Below are positions 26,100 through 33,092 of a stretch of 64,000 bases of DNA, piece by piece. This DNA comes from Pirellulaceae bacterium (lineage in GTDB: Bacteria; Planctomycetota; Planctomycetia; Pirellulales; Pirellulaceae), in contig JAHBXT010000005.1 of NCBI GenBank assembly GCA_019636385.1, forward strand, positions 1-64,000. The letters run 5' to 3'. How positions within the stretch are numbered: position 1 is the stretch's first letter; every line of letters starts with the position of its first letter. The notes beneath the pieces are model-generated. The model saw only the letters and a program-made list of their open reading frames with translations. It did not search any database and had not been told where the DNA came from. The translations under genes and the position numbers were made by a program.

Positions 26100-26285
26100 T
26101 CAATCCCACCATGTAGACTCGGCCAACCGCTGGCAACACTCCGGCGAATGCTGGACTTCAGCCACGATTTCAGGATCGTCAAACGACGCGGCCAGCTCGC
26201 AGTCGGCACAGCAATAGCCGTCGTCACCGGCTACAGGGCGACCGCATCCAGGCGACTTGCACTTGCCACTAGACAGCCCGGCCAT
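26100..26285 (-). CDS. Small zinc-ribbon-like protein
   Basis: A Cys-rich protein of 61 residues when started at ATG 26285; a GTG or other start up to 26366 is possible but would overlap the terminase fragment. CKSPGCGRPVAGDDGYCCADC contains CxxxxC and CCxxC pairs suited to zinc binding, followed by CELAASFDDPE and a later CC. No family recognised. It follows the truncated terminase on the same strand and ends at the 26075-26096 palindrome. Phage genes with such small zinc ribbons often sit beside terminase genes. Confidence 0.5.
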   Translation of the reverse strand: MAGLSSGKCKSPGCGRPVAGDDGYCCADCELAASFDDPEIVAEVQHSPECCQRLAESTWWD

Positions 26286-26314
26286 AACGACCCACTTCTT
26301 CGGCTTCGGCTTGC

Positions 26315-26764
26315 CTAACGTGCCCTCCAAGACAAGATGAGCACCGGCGACAGCACTTTGAACCAATCCGATTCCATCAACGCCCGCGAATCGGACGAAT
26401 CACGTATTAACAGCCCGTTATCGTAGGCTACAGACAGCACGCCAAACCGCTGGTCAATCGTCCACACCCACGCCGGAAACACCACGCTAAACAGCACAGA
26501 CTTGAGGCATTCCGGTGGTAGATTGAACACCAGACGATCCAGTTTCACGCCGTCGGCCCGTCGCTTGCCCTCGATTGCTGCTTGCAGGTAATTGCAAAGG
26601 ACTGGAATGTACTTGGCAAGATTCAGCTTGCCGTCGGCTCTAGGAACGTGCGGCCAAGCGTACCACAGAAAGTTGCACAAGTTCCGACACGCTGCCCGCA
26701 TCGGTGCTCGCCATGCCGGATCGGCTGCTAGCTCACTGTAGTCAGGTCGTAGGAGCTTGTCCAT
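26315..26764 (-). pseudogene. Truncated phage terminase large subunit (N-terminal part)
   Basis: The 149-residue product matches the N-terminal ATPase part of phage terminase large subunits: an NFLWYAWPHV helix, a membrane-free hydrophobic block with LVFNLPPECLKS as Walker-A-like loop (PP..xKS, residues 81-89), VVFPAWVWT, RFGVLSVAYDNGLLIRDSSD and LMESDWFK. Intact enzymes run to 450-600 residues and hold a Walker B and a nuclease domain; here translation stops soon after SDWFK. The remaining two-thirds are not found downstream. So the protein is probably inactive, and the element may once have been packageable. Confidence 0.75.
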
Positions 26765-26787
26765 CTCACGCCCTAGCCGCTGCCGAG

Positions 26788-26865
26788 TCAGTCAACCGGT
26801 TCCGCGTCTGTCCAGGGTTCGACGATATCTTCGTACTTCCATCGCCAGGCCAGAACATACCGCAT
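26788..26865 (-). CDS. Possible 25-residue small protein
   Basis: A very short frame starting at ATG 26865 reads MRYVLAWRWKYEDIVEPW and ends TDAEPVD. It lies just upstream of the terminase fragment on the same strand, and the sequence is not low-complexity. It is in the same frame as the preceding 26890-27135 gene, separated from it only by the stop at 26890-26892 and eight codons. It could be a true small protein or the cut-off end of that gene. Confidence 0.25.
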   Translation of the reverse strand: MRYVLAWRWKYEDIVEPWTDAEPVD

Positions 26866-26889
26866 CAGACGGCAGGACAGAGCTGACAA

Positions 26890-27135
26890 CTAATCGTCGG
26901 GCAGCAGTACGGCCCTGCTACGCCTTATCGTGATACTCGGCTCGCCAGCGGGCTTAGCATCGATTGGATCAATGAGCACACTGAGTCGGGGACGTTGCCG
27001 CACATCATCGACCATGGCATCCCACGCTACCACGTCCCAGCAGTTGAGCGGGTCGTAAAGGAAATGGCAGCGCCATCGTTTGACGTACTGATGCGTCTTA
27101 CGATGGGCGAAACCTTGCAAACGCCACCGCGCCAT
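26890..27135 (-). CDS. Small unknown basic protein
   Basis: An 81-residue frame from ATG 27135. It is rich in Arg, Trp and aromatic residues (MARWRLQGFAHRKTHQYVKR, then FLYDPLNCWDVV). No family recognised, and the ribosome-binding site is weak. It is divergent from the plus-strand gene at 27180 and leads into the terminase region. An in-frame TAG separates it from the small frame 26788-26865. Confidence 0.4.
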   Translation of the reverse strand: MARWRLQGFAHRKTHQYVKRWRCHFLYDPLNCWDVVAWDAMVDDVRQRPRLSVLIDPIDAKPAGEPSITIRRSRAVLLPDD

Positions 27136-27179
27136 GGCAAGCTGCGTATTTGCCAGGGGGAATAGGGGGATTTTCTGTC

Positions 27180-27575
27180 GTGATTAGTAGATTCAATGTC
27201 GAACGACCGCGTGAAGATCTGCGGATGCTCAACGAATCCGTCCGCAACGGCTGGCCAGTCTCGCCGGAGATGAAGCAGGAGGCTGTAGAATTCTGCCATT
27301 CGGTGATGTCCGACGGTCGCTGCGTCCGCAACCAGCTCGCCGCTATCAAGTTGTTGTTGTGTATGGATTCGCTCAATCTTCGTGCTCATGCCCAAGCGGG
27401 AGGCACAGACGATATCGCACCCCGGACGACCGAAGATGTATTGATAGAGAAGTACGTTGACGGGATGACCCCAGACGAAGCAACAGAGCTACTTGCCGAG
27501 ATGGGGCAAGCTGTCATAGCGGGCCAATACGACAAAAACTGGATATTGAAACATGCTGCAAGGTCGAAAACGTAG
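27180..27575 (+). CDS. Unknown element protein, possible small-terminase-like
   Basis: A 131-residue protein starting at GTG 27180, where an AGGGGGA ribosome-binding site (27164-27169) gives good spacing. Sequence such as LRMLNESVRNGWPVSPEMKQ, then EFCHSVMSDGRCVRNQLAAI and TPDEATELLAEMG is helical and acidic. The N-terminal 70 residues resemble the DNA-binding part of small terminase subunits or recombination-type proteins, but this is weak. Its stop overlaps the next gene by 23 bp, so the two are coupled. Divergent from the small minus-strand gene at 27135. Confidence 0.6.
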   Translation: MISRFNVERPREDLRMLNESVRNGWPVSPEMKQEAVEFCHSVMSDGRCVRNQLAAIKLLLCMDSLNLRAHAQAGGTDDIAPRTTEDVLIEKYVDGMTPDEATELLAEMGQAVIAGQYDKNWILKHAARSKT

Positions 27576-27846
27576 TCGGCCAGAGCCTGACAAGCCCGCC
27601 GAACCGATCGAGCGTATCGCTGCGGTCAGTGTGTTCAAGTTGGAGCAGTTGGAGCGGGCTGCCCAAGTTGCTGAGCATGTTCGCTTAACCGCTAAAGAAG
27701 TTGAGCAAGCAGAGTTCGAGCTGTGTCTCTGGAAGAAAAATGTCCGGATGGCTCAAGAGCAGATTCGCACCCTGAAAGACCAGATCGTCGATTTATTGAA
27801 CGACGGACCAAAAACAGAAAACCCCCAGCAAACGCCAGGGGTTTAG
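27553..27846 (+). CDS. Coiled-coil-like unknown element protein
   Basis: A 97-residue protein. After a basic, Pro-rich start (GRKRSRPEPDKPAEPIERI), residues 28-85 form a long amphipathic helix (VFKLEQLERAAQVAEHVRLT, then AKEVEQAEFELCLWKKN and VRMAQEQIRTLKDQIVDLL), i.e. a likely coiled coil. The start ATG 27553 overlaps the upstream gene by 23 bp. The intrinsic terminator at 27819-27844 overlaps the last codons, so the two-gene operon ends here. Function unknown; scaffold or adaptor roles are only guesses. Confidence 0.6.
   Translation: MLQGRKRSRPEPDKPAEPIERIAAVSVFKLEQLERAAQVAEHVRLTAKEVEQAEFELCLWKKNVRMAQEQIRTLKDQIVDLLNDGPKTENPQQTPGV
27819..27844 (+). terminator. Stem-loop terminator of the 27.2-27.8 kb operon
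   Basis: AAACCCC (27819-27825) pairs with GGGGTTT (27838-27844) around a 12-base loop. It overlaps the last codons of the coiled-coil-like gene. A palindrome (27850-27869) follows within six bases and may act as a backup. Confidence 0.6.
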
Positions 27847-27849
27847 TGG

Positions 27850-27869
27850 GCGCTCTGATATCAGAGCGC
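27850..27869. repeat. Perfect 20-bp palindrome, copy 2
   Basis: GCGCTCTGAT and its mirror, centred on GATATC, six bases after the operon terminator. The 22 bases from 27850 are identical to 24189-24210. It lies between the last plus-strand gene and the right end of the element. Confidence 0.9.
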
Positions 27870-27967
27870 TTAATCGCTTTGATCGGCTAGCGGCTATCCG
27901 ACGTCGAACATGATATTAATACTATGCGGAATGCTCGAGAGGGCAGCGGCCACCGTCGCATTGTGGG

Positions 27968-28213
27968 TCAGGTGGTCGGCTGCTGTGCCAGCTTTCGGGC
28001 GAAGTCTAGTAGCTGCTGGCGGTCGGATTCAGACAGAGATTCCCAGAGGGTCTTGAGGGCGTCCAGTTGGTCGGTTTTTGACGCGAGCAAGGGAACCGGT
28101 AAGGGAACCGAATCGGGAATTTGCGTAGAACCTTGGGATTGTTGAGTTCTTTCGAGTCCTGTTGGGGGTATTAAGCCAGCCATCGCTAAACCTTGCAAAG
28201 CATCAATACCCAC
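27968..28213 (-). CDS. Integrase C-terminal tail, joined to int only in the excised circle
   Basis: The frame runs across the right attachment core. Codons inside the element (27968-28149) encode a 60-residue tail: RTQQSQGSTQIPDSVPLPVP, then LLASKTDQLDALKTLWESLS and ESDRQQLLDFARKLAQQPTT. The core codes IPPTGLE in exactly the frame used by the integrase at the left end. Excision would therefore place this tail after the integrase's IPPTGLE, giving a 482-residue protein instead of 427. In the present chromosome the frame upstream of the core belongs to the decayed neighbouring integrase, so this is not an independent gene. The GTG at 28213 is the only start-like codon and is probably not used. 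The LWESLSESDRQQLL helix looks like a real, folded C-terminal module. Confidence 0.7.
   Translation of the reverse strand: MGIDALQGLAMAGLIPPTGLERTQQSQGSTQIPDSVPLPVPLLASKTDQLDALKTLWESLSESDRQQLLDFARKLAQQPTT
28088..28106 (+). promoter_or_regulatory. Candidate integrase arm-type site, right copy
   Basis: CAAGGGAACCGGTAAGGGA matches the left candidate at 20782-20800 with two differences and lies 44 bp from the right core. A further partial copy, GGGAACCGAATC, follows at 28103. Same orientation as the left copy, as expected for sites flanking attP in a circle. Confidence 0.45.
28150..28170 (+). repeat. Right attachment core (attR), 21-bp direct repeat
   Basis: Exact copy of 20660-20680, i.e. the T-loop to acceptor end of tRNA-Arg(CCT), without the 5' part of a tRNA. 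It marks the right end of the element. Sequence beyond it continues with the remnant of a second integrase. Confidence 0.93.
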
Positions 28214-28330
28214 GTTTTCCAGGGTTTCTTGAGACCCCAGATTTTAGTGAGGGATACGGAACCGTTAGCAATGGCGGGACGGATGGGGGGACGAGATTGG
28301 GGTCGCTCTACCAACGGGTTTTAATCAAAA
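28171..28330 (-). pseudogene. Remnant of a second, related integrase (C-terminal end)
   Basis: Reading the minus strand towards attR gives LENVGIDALQGLAMAGLIPPTGLE, which aligns with LENIASDASQGFVMARGIPPTGLE of the intact integrase at the left end. An in-frame TAA at 28244-28246 and a frame change break it. Further upstream a second frame (VPPSVPPLLTVPYPSLK) still resembles the intact protein's RRPLTGSLVTSGAAT. It is therefore the decayed left end of another element that used the same tRNA site before the present element entered. Confidence 0.7.
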
Positions 28331-28380
28331 CGGTTGCATTAAAGAAAGGGGGGTGAAAATTTTAATGACGGTTATGGGCG

Positions 28381-28844
28381 TTAAAATCTGGGCCGCCAAG
28401 ACGCCAGCTCTAACAGTTTGGCAACATTGCCTGCAATCCGTTCTTCCAACTCACGGGCTTCGCTGTTGAGAACTTCCAGTTCTTCGTTGAATTCTTCCAG
28501 CCGATTGGCAAAATTGAAATTGTCTTCCCCCTTGTCCGCTACGCCGACGTAGCGACCAGGATTGAGACTTTGAACTTGGGCATCCCCAGCCGAAAGCAGG
28601 GATCGTCCTTGATTCTACTCTAGCGACTTAATCCACGTTGAACGGCAGATTGGCCATCACGAAGTCGAACTTGCCTACGCATTCGTGCAAATCTTCGTAG
28701 TAGTTGTTCCCCCTGCCGAATGGCGTCAGAGAGTGCCCTTCGGCATGGGCAGGGAGCATTCCGACGACTTGAGCTTGCTGTTGGCCGGTAACTCATCGGC
28801 CGACGCCCAGAGGCGTTTTCGATTTTGAAATGGTTGTTGGCCAT
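28381..28844 (-). pseudogene. Degraded type I restriction methylase hsdM
   Basis: Three pieces of an HsdM protein survive on the minus strand. First MANNHFKIEN (start 28844) with, after a one-base frameshift, [20 protein letters not shown], the HsdM N-terminus. Then [20 protein letters not shown] followed by LPFNVD and a stop (28629-28631), which is the DNA-methylase NPPFNV motif with Pro changed to Leu. Last [20 protein letters not shown] and the coiled end [20 protein letters not shown], stop at 28381. The central SAM-binding region is deleted. A full HsdM is about 500 residues; here under a third remains. Confidence 0.8.
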
Positions 28845-28869
28845 TTTTTGAGCATGTCGTGTGAGCAAT

Positions 28870-29207
28870 AAGTAAGTTGGTAAAGCGCGAAGCCCCAATC
28901 ATGGCCAATTGGCCGCCCACCGCAACGGAATGCAGAAGCATATCAGGGAATACTCGATACCCACCGTCAATCTGTACCTCATACCATGGACAGACGCGCC
29001 GCTGCCAACAGCTCTGGAATCGTCGTCAGCACTTCAGCAGTCGCGGCGTCGAGCGCGACGGTTTTGTCCATGATCTCTTGCAGATTACTGTGTGCACAGT
29101 CTCGCCGCCACTGGGGTTCTTCAGGGACAGGTTATAGATGGGCGGGTATATGGACTTGGCGTCCATAGTCCAGCTCTTGGGCGAGTCGGCGGAGGAATTT
29201 TGCAAGT
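28870..29207 (-). pseudogene. Further degraded restriction-modification remnant
   Basis: The stretch between the hsdM pieces and the glycosyltransferase gene has only broken frames. YPPIYNLSLKNPSGGE in one frame and LQEIMDKTVALDAATAEVLT in another are reminiscent of the C-terminal end of a different HsdM subgroup. The similarity is weak and the pieces are out of order relative to the neighbouring hsdM remnant, implying rearrangement. It may be cargo of the decayed second element. No intact gene here. Confidence 0.35.
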
Positions 29208-31208
29208 TCACAAACTTGGCAAGGTCGTCGTTGAGCGGATTGGTTTATTGGAATGATTAGCGGTTGATGGAGTTTGCGGGGGCGAACTGGTCACGTACCA
29301 CACTTTGCAAATGCTGCGCTGGGGGCCGGGGGTGAGCTGTTTACCGGGGGGCAGGAGGGCTTGAAGGTCGTCGTCAGTAAGAGTGGGTTCGGCGATGATC
29401 AGCGAGTTTGGCTGTTGTTGGATGGCGGCGGTTATGTCGGCGTTGTCGGCATCTGTAAAGTTCTGAATATCATTGCGGTTCAAGTAAAAAGGTACTTCGG
29501 GAAACTGGTGTCCGACCGTCAGAATGGGGGTCACTTGCAGGGTAGTTTCCCCATGCAAGGCGGCATTTTCTTGTAGGAGTTGAGCAGAACTAAGTTGTTG
29601 CGTTAGCGGGGAGCCTGCTCCCAACAGAGTGCGGCTAGCGCTGTATTTGGGCAATTGGACGTGCAGCGAAAAAAACAACAGCAGTGCCATTGTTATGGCA
29701 GACCAAGCCCACAATGCCTTAGCACCTGCAGCACGCTGCCACATTCCATAACTGATCGCTACCACTACCAGCAGCGCGATCGAGCATAATATCAACTCTG
29801 TTGGCGAAACGAACCCGATCGACAGCGAATGGCCAACTAGAACGACACCGCCAGCAACGGTGGCCGCAATCGACATCCAGGGCGACCAGATTCTCGGTAA
29901 TCGCCACTCGCCAGGCGGCAGAGGAACAAACAGCAACTGATCCAAAAAATGCGCAAACATAATCGCAGTCAGTGGTGCGCAGGGCAAAATGTAGGTGGGC
30001 AACTTGCCTCGCGAAGCAGAAAAAAACAAAAGACACCATAGGCTGGCCAGCAGCAAGAACCCCACCGCCGTCGGTCGCTGCAAGCCAGAATATTTCCGTG
30101 CACCACACAGAAACTGAATGTAGGGAATCGTCAAAAACGACCAGGGATGTCCAGCGATCAAAATCACCGGCACATAAAACCAAAACGGACGGGGGTGAAA
30201 CTCACCAGCGAAGCGTTGCAAATTGTGTGTTCCCAAGAATTCAAGCAAGTAATGGGGATCGGTCCACATGGCAGCCATAATCCAGGGAACACTGATCCCC
30301 AGCGAGATAACTGCTCCGAGAGCCCAATGCCACACGGTCGGTCGAGCGAATCCTCGCGTCAACAGCGCCATGACAAACAGGGGCGGTATCCACAACAGGC
30401 CTGCCACCGGCCCCTTGGCTAACACGGCTAAGCCACAACAGGCCGCCGACAGACACCACCAACTCAATCGAGGTCGAAAAACCCTGACACCTGTTTGCAG
30501 TGAATTGTTAGCGGAATCCGGAATCTCAGCTTTGGAGCTAGTCGATTCACAAGCATCGCGCAGGGTGTGTTGACGTATTGGTTTGATGGCTTCGTAGCCG
30601 AAAAAGAGTGACAAGGTGATCAGCGATGTAAATAGTCCATCTACCACCAGATAACGTGACATAAACGCGAAGCCAAGAGACAGCGCCAGTACGACCCCAC
30701 AGAGTACCGCTGTTCGCGAATTGAAATTTCTTCGAGCAAACCAGTAGACCGCCAAGATGGTTATGGCGGCGGCGAGCACCGGGACGAATCTGGCAGAATG
30801 CTCGTGGACACCAAACGCCAGAAAACTCAAGGCACACAGCCAATACAGTAGTGGCGGCTTGTCGTAGTAGTCCTGAAAATTAAGATGCAGCGTCGACCAT
30901 TCTCGAAGCACCAGCGTCTCTCTGGCAATCTCGGCCACGCGTGTTTCGCTGCGGTCCAGTAGCGGATAATTGAGGTTTCCAATTAGAAAAATGGGTACCA
31001 CCAACAACAATAGCAGCTGGAGCAGGCGGACATACCGCTGCGCGTCAGCGGACATGCCGAGCCAGGCGGAACGGCCTGCACTGTTTGCGGTTGAACTAGA
31101 GGGCAGAGTGTCCGGCGCGGAGTCAAAGAAACTAGCGTTCCATCGCTCGCGAACTCTTTCCAGAGTATGGACCAGGAACATAGGCCTCTTCCAGTGGAGT
31201 GTATTCAT
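29208..31208 (-). CDS. GT39/ArnT-like membrane glycosyltransferase
   Basis: A 666-residue polytopic protein of the dolichol-phosphate-mannose protein mannosyltransferase / ArnT group (GT39/GT83). About 60 polar residues precede the first membrane segment (LLQLLLLLVVPIFLIGNL). The first periplasmic loop has LLDRSETRVAEIARE, with the acidic motif typical of the catalytic loop, and DYYDKPPLLYWLCAL, a highly conserved family block. Ten or more further hydrophobic segments follow, then a soluble C-terminal domain. It would transfer a sugar from a polyprenyl-phosphate donor to lipid or protein on the outer side of the membrane. Acceptor unknown. Its 3' end directly abuts the decayed hsdM region. 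Confidence 0.88.
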   Translation of the reverse strand: MNTLHWKRPMFLVHTLERVRERWNASFFDSAPDTLPSSSTANSAGRSAWLGMSADAQRYVRLLQLLLLLVVPIFLIGNLNYPLLDRSETRVAEIARETLVLREWSTLHLNFQDYYDKPPLLYWLCALSFLAFGVHEHSARFVPVLAAAITILAVYWFARRNFNSRTAVLCGVVLALSLGFAFMSRYLVVDGLFTSLITLSLFFGYEAIKPIRQHTLRDACESTSSKAEIPDSANNSLQTGVRVFRPRLSWWCLSAACCGLAVLAKGPVAGLLWIPPLFVMALLTRGFARPTVWHWALGAVISLGISVPWIMAAMWTDPHYLLEFLGTHNLQRFAGEFHPRPFWFYVPVILIAGHPWSFLTIPYIQFLCGARKYSGLQRPTAVGFLLLASLWCLLFFSASRGKLPTYILPCAPLTAIMFAHFLDQLLFVPLPPGEWRLPRIWSPWMSIAATVAGGVVLVGHSLSIGFVSPTELILCSIALLVVVAISYGMWQRAAGAKALWAWSAITMALLLFFSLHVQLPKYSASRTLLGAGSPLTQQLSSAQLLQENAALHGETTLQVTPILTVGHQFPEVPFYLNRNDIQNFTDADNADITAAIQQQPNSLIIAEPTLTDDDLQALLPPGKQLTPGPQRSICKVWYVTSSPPQTPSTANHSNKPIRSTTTLPSL

Positions 31209-31356
31209 GTGAGTGGGAAAATCCGTTCTACTCCAAAATTAAGATCAGCGCCGATAAGATCACGGCCATCATAGCATTGGGCAACTAGCAAGTAGAGAGG
31301 AATGTGGCGAGGTTCGAGAGTCCGCTACGACTCCGACGACTGGATGTCTTAAGCCA

Positions 31357-32226
31357 TTACGTTAGCGATGAATGATCGCAGTCTCTCGCCAACGCGGGGG
31401 GCTGGAATTTTGCTAGCGTACGCAGATAGTCGGCGGTTTGGGCCGCAGACTGTGATGGCGTTTCGCCTTCGACAGCAGATTGGTGGACTGTTACATAGCC
31501 CGAGTAGCCAATCCGCTCTAAACTGGAAAAAATCGCCGGAAAGTCAAGGCTGCCAGGCGCGTGAACTGGCACAACTTGCAATTGCACCTCGCCACGACAC
31601 CAGGTCTGCAAACAAACGTCGCCTTCGCCCAGACGCTGGTTTTGCAGGTAGACGTTAAATATCCACGGCGCTAAACGGCTGATAGAATCGTGGGCATACT
31701 CTTGACCGCACAGTTGCATGTTGGCCGGTTCGTAGATCAATCCAAAATTTGGACGATTGATACTCTCCAATGTGTCTTCAATCGACTGGACTGTCTCAAA
31801 CAGACTTTGCGTATGACATTGATGAGCCAAGCGAATTCCATACTCGGCGGCCTGATCGGCAGCCCGCTGAGCCCAGGGTATATCCTCCGGTGACCTGAGG
31901 GCTACGCGAATCAGCGATGTTCCCAGTTGTCGCGCCAGTTCGAGATGCGACTGGATATTGCGCAGAACATTCGGGCCGCTATCGTTGTTGTAAACGATGT
32001 CCAAATTCCCAGTCACCATGCTGACAGCCATCCGAGTTGCTTCAAGAACTTGTACTGCCGACTGAATGTCCTTCGGTGACGAGTGGACGTTCAACTGTGA
32101 TGCTCTCATGCACAGCGCACAGTAGCCGGCCGCGCGAGCTAGTTGGGCAACTTGTGCTAGCGGCAGCACAGGCACTTCTTTGGATAAGAACCCTTCGGCG
32201 ATACGGACCGAAAGAGATAAGTGCAT
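31357..32226 (-). CDS. Sugar-phosphate isomerase/epimerase-like TIM-barrel protein
   Basis: A 289-residue protein of the AP-endonuclease-2/xylose-isomerase-like TIM barrel superfamily. Visible blocks are SKEVPVLPLAQVAQLARAAG, the strand GTSLIRVALRS, LAHQCHTQSLFETVQ with a candidate metal His, NFGLIYEPANMQLCGQ with candidate metal Glu, and SLERIGYSGYVTVHQS at the end. Members isomerise or epimerise sugars or act in inositol catabolism, so the substrate cannot be set. It starts 11 bp after the acid phosphatase gene, so they share an operon. The family is much expanded in Planctomycetes. Confidence 0.78.
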   Translation of the reverse strand: MHLSLSVRIAEGFLSKEVPVLPLAQVAQLARAAGYCALCMRASQLNVHSSPKDIQSAVQVLEATRMAVSMVTGNLDIVYNNDSGPNVLRNIQSHLELARQLGTSLIRVALRSPEDIPWAQRAADQAAEYGIRLAHQCHTQSLFETVQSIEDTLESINRPNFGLIYEPANMQLCGQEYAHDSISRLAPWIFNVYLQNQRLGEGDVCLQTWCRGEVQLQVVPVHAPGSLDFPAIFSSLERIGYSGYVTVHQSAVEGETPSQSAAQTADYLRTLAKFQPPALARDCDHSSLT

Positions 32227-32237
32227 GCAACCGATTC

Positions 32238-33092
32238 CTAGAGTTTCGGGTTCAGTGCTTGAGCGCCAGAAGGCAGCCCGCGCTGCCAGCCACCATAAAC
32301 CGGATTTGGCAGAATAATCCAGCGTGTGCCGTAGAGTTGCACTTTGTCGGCAGCCGTTTGATTGCGCACAGTGGCCGAAGCATCCATGCCAGAGCAGAGA
32401 TCGCTCATGCTGTCGCCGATGAGCAGGGCGATGCGATGACCTTGAGCAATGTTGGCTCGACGCGTCAGTTTGTCATCTCCCCGACCAGCTTCTGGATTGG
32501 ATGTTAATACGCTATCTTCGGTGGCAGGAAAGCCCAGTGCAATGAGATTCTGAATGGTAGCGGATTTTACTGCGTCTTCGCGATTGGTAAGATAAAACAC
32601 CGACACGCCCAAGCCTGTTGCAGTCCGCACAAAATCGAGCGCTCCGGGAATAGCTTCGGCCTTGGCCTCCTGGCACCAAGCGTTCCACGACTGTACGGTG
32701 AACTTTTCGCCGCGCAGAATATTGCGAGCGTTGTAGGCAGAATTGTCCAACACCGTTTCGTCCAAGTCTAAGACCACGGCTGGTGGCTTGGACTGAAATC
32801 CTCCCTGGGACAATTGAACTTCGTCGGCAGACCAGTGCGGATCACGCACGGCCTGAGTCAATTGGTTAGCAGCCCAGTGGTAAGCTTGCTGAGTCAACAT
32901 GCGGTACTCGGCGGACTGTTGCATCCATGTCAGCGCCCCATAACGCGAATCGGCCTCGGGTTGAATTGACTGAGCCTGACAAATTGTCCAAGCACCCAAC
33001 GCCATGTGCAGCCCAAAAATCAGCGCGTAGATCGGATTAGAGATTCGACAACAGTGACCGAGGTGAGCCGTCGTGAACTGAATTTGCCGCAT
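32238..33092 (-). CDS. Secreted HAD acid phosphatase / 5'-nucleotidase-like protein
   Basis: Exported HAD-superfamily phosphatase, 284 residues, of the acid phosphatase class B / lipoprotein e(P4) group. A signal segment (ALIFGLHMALGAWTICQAQ) precedes the domain. Motif I is VVLDLDETVLDN (nucleophile Asp and general-acid Asp), motif II is VFYLTNRE and the Mg-binding motif is LLIGDSMSDL. YNARNILRGEKF and WNAWCQEAKAEAIPGALDFV are the family cap region. Predicted to release phosphate from nucleotides or sugars outside the cytoplasm. It precedes the isomerase-like gene by 11 bp. No lipobox Cys is obvious, so it is probably soluble. Confidence 0.87.
   Translation of the reverse strand: MRQIQFTTAHLGHCCRISNPIYALIFGLHMALGAWTICQAQSIQPEADSRYGALTWMQQSAEYRMLTQQAYHWAANQLTQAVRDPHWSADEVQLSQGGFQSKPPAVVLDLDETVLDNSAYNARNILRGEKFTVQSWNAWCQEAKAEAIPGALDFVRTATGLGVSVFYLTNREDAVKSATIQNLIALGFPATEDSVLTSNPEAGRGDDKLTRRANIAQGHRIALLIGDSMSDLCSGMDASATVRNQTAADKVQLYGTRWIILPNPVYGGWQRGLPSGAQALNPKL

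Larger units (their letters stand above)
20660..28170. mobile_element. 7.5-kb integrative element in tRNA-Arg(CCT)
   Basis: Bounded by the exact 21-bp repeat of the tRNA 3' end. Contents from left: integrase, winged-helix fragment, iteron-like cluster, RepA-like ATPase, two excisionase-type helix-turn-helix genes, a ParB-like gene overlapping a third helix-turn-helix gene, small plus-strand genes, a HigB/HigA-like pair, a zinc-ribbon gene, a truncated phage terminase large subunit and small unknown genes. There are no capsid, tail or conjugation genes. That gene content resembles a phage satellite or a mobilisable/replicating genomic island more than a full prophage. Right-end sequence includes an in-frame integrase tail. 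The terminase is truncated, so packaging by its own enzyme is unlikely now. Confidence 0.88.

Noticed and set aside
20608-28170. CRISPR array or tandem spacer-repeat structure
   Set aside because: No regularly spaced 20-40 bp repeats anywhere in the window; repeats found are att cores, palindromes and short iteron-like words.
28870-29207. Intact hsdS or hsdR gene next to the hsdM remnant
   Set aside because: All frames are broken after 60-70 codons and similarity is only local.
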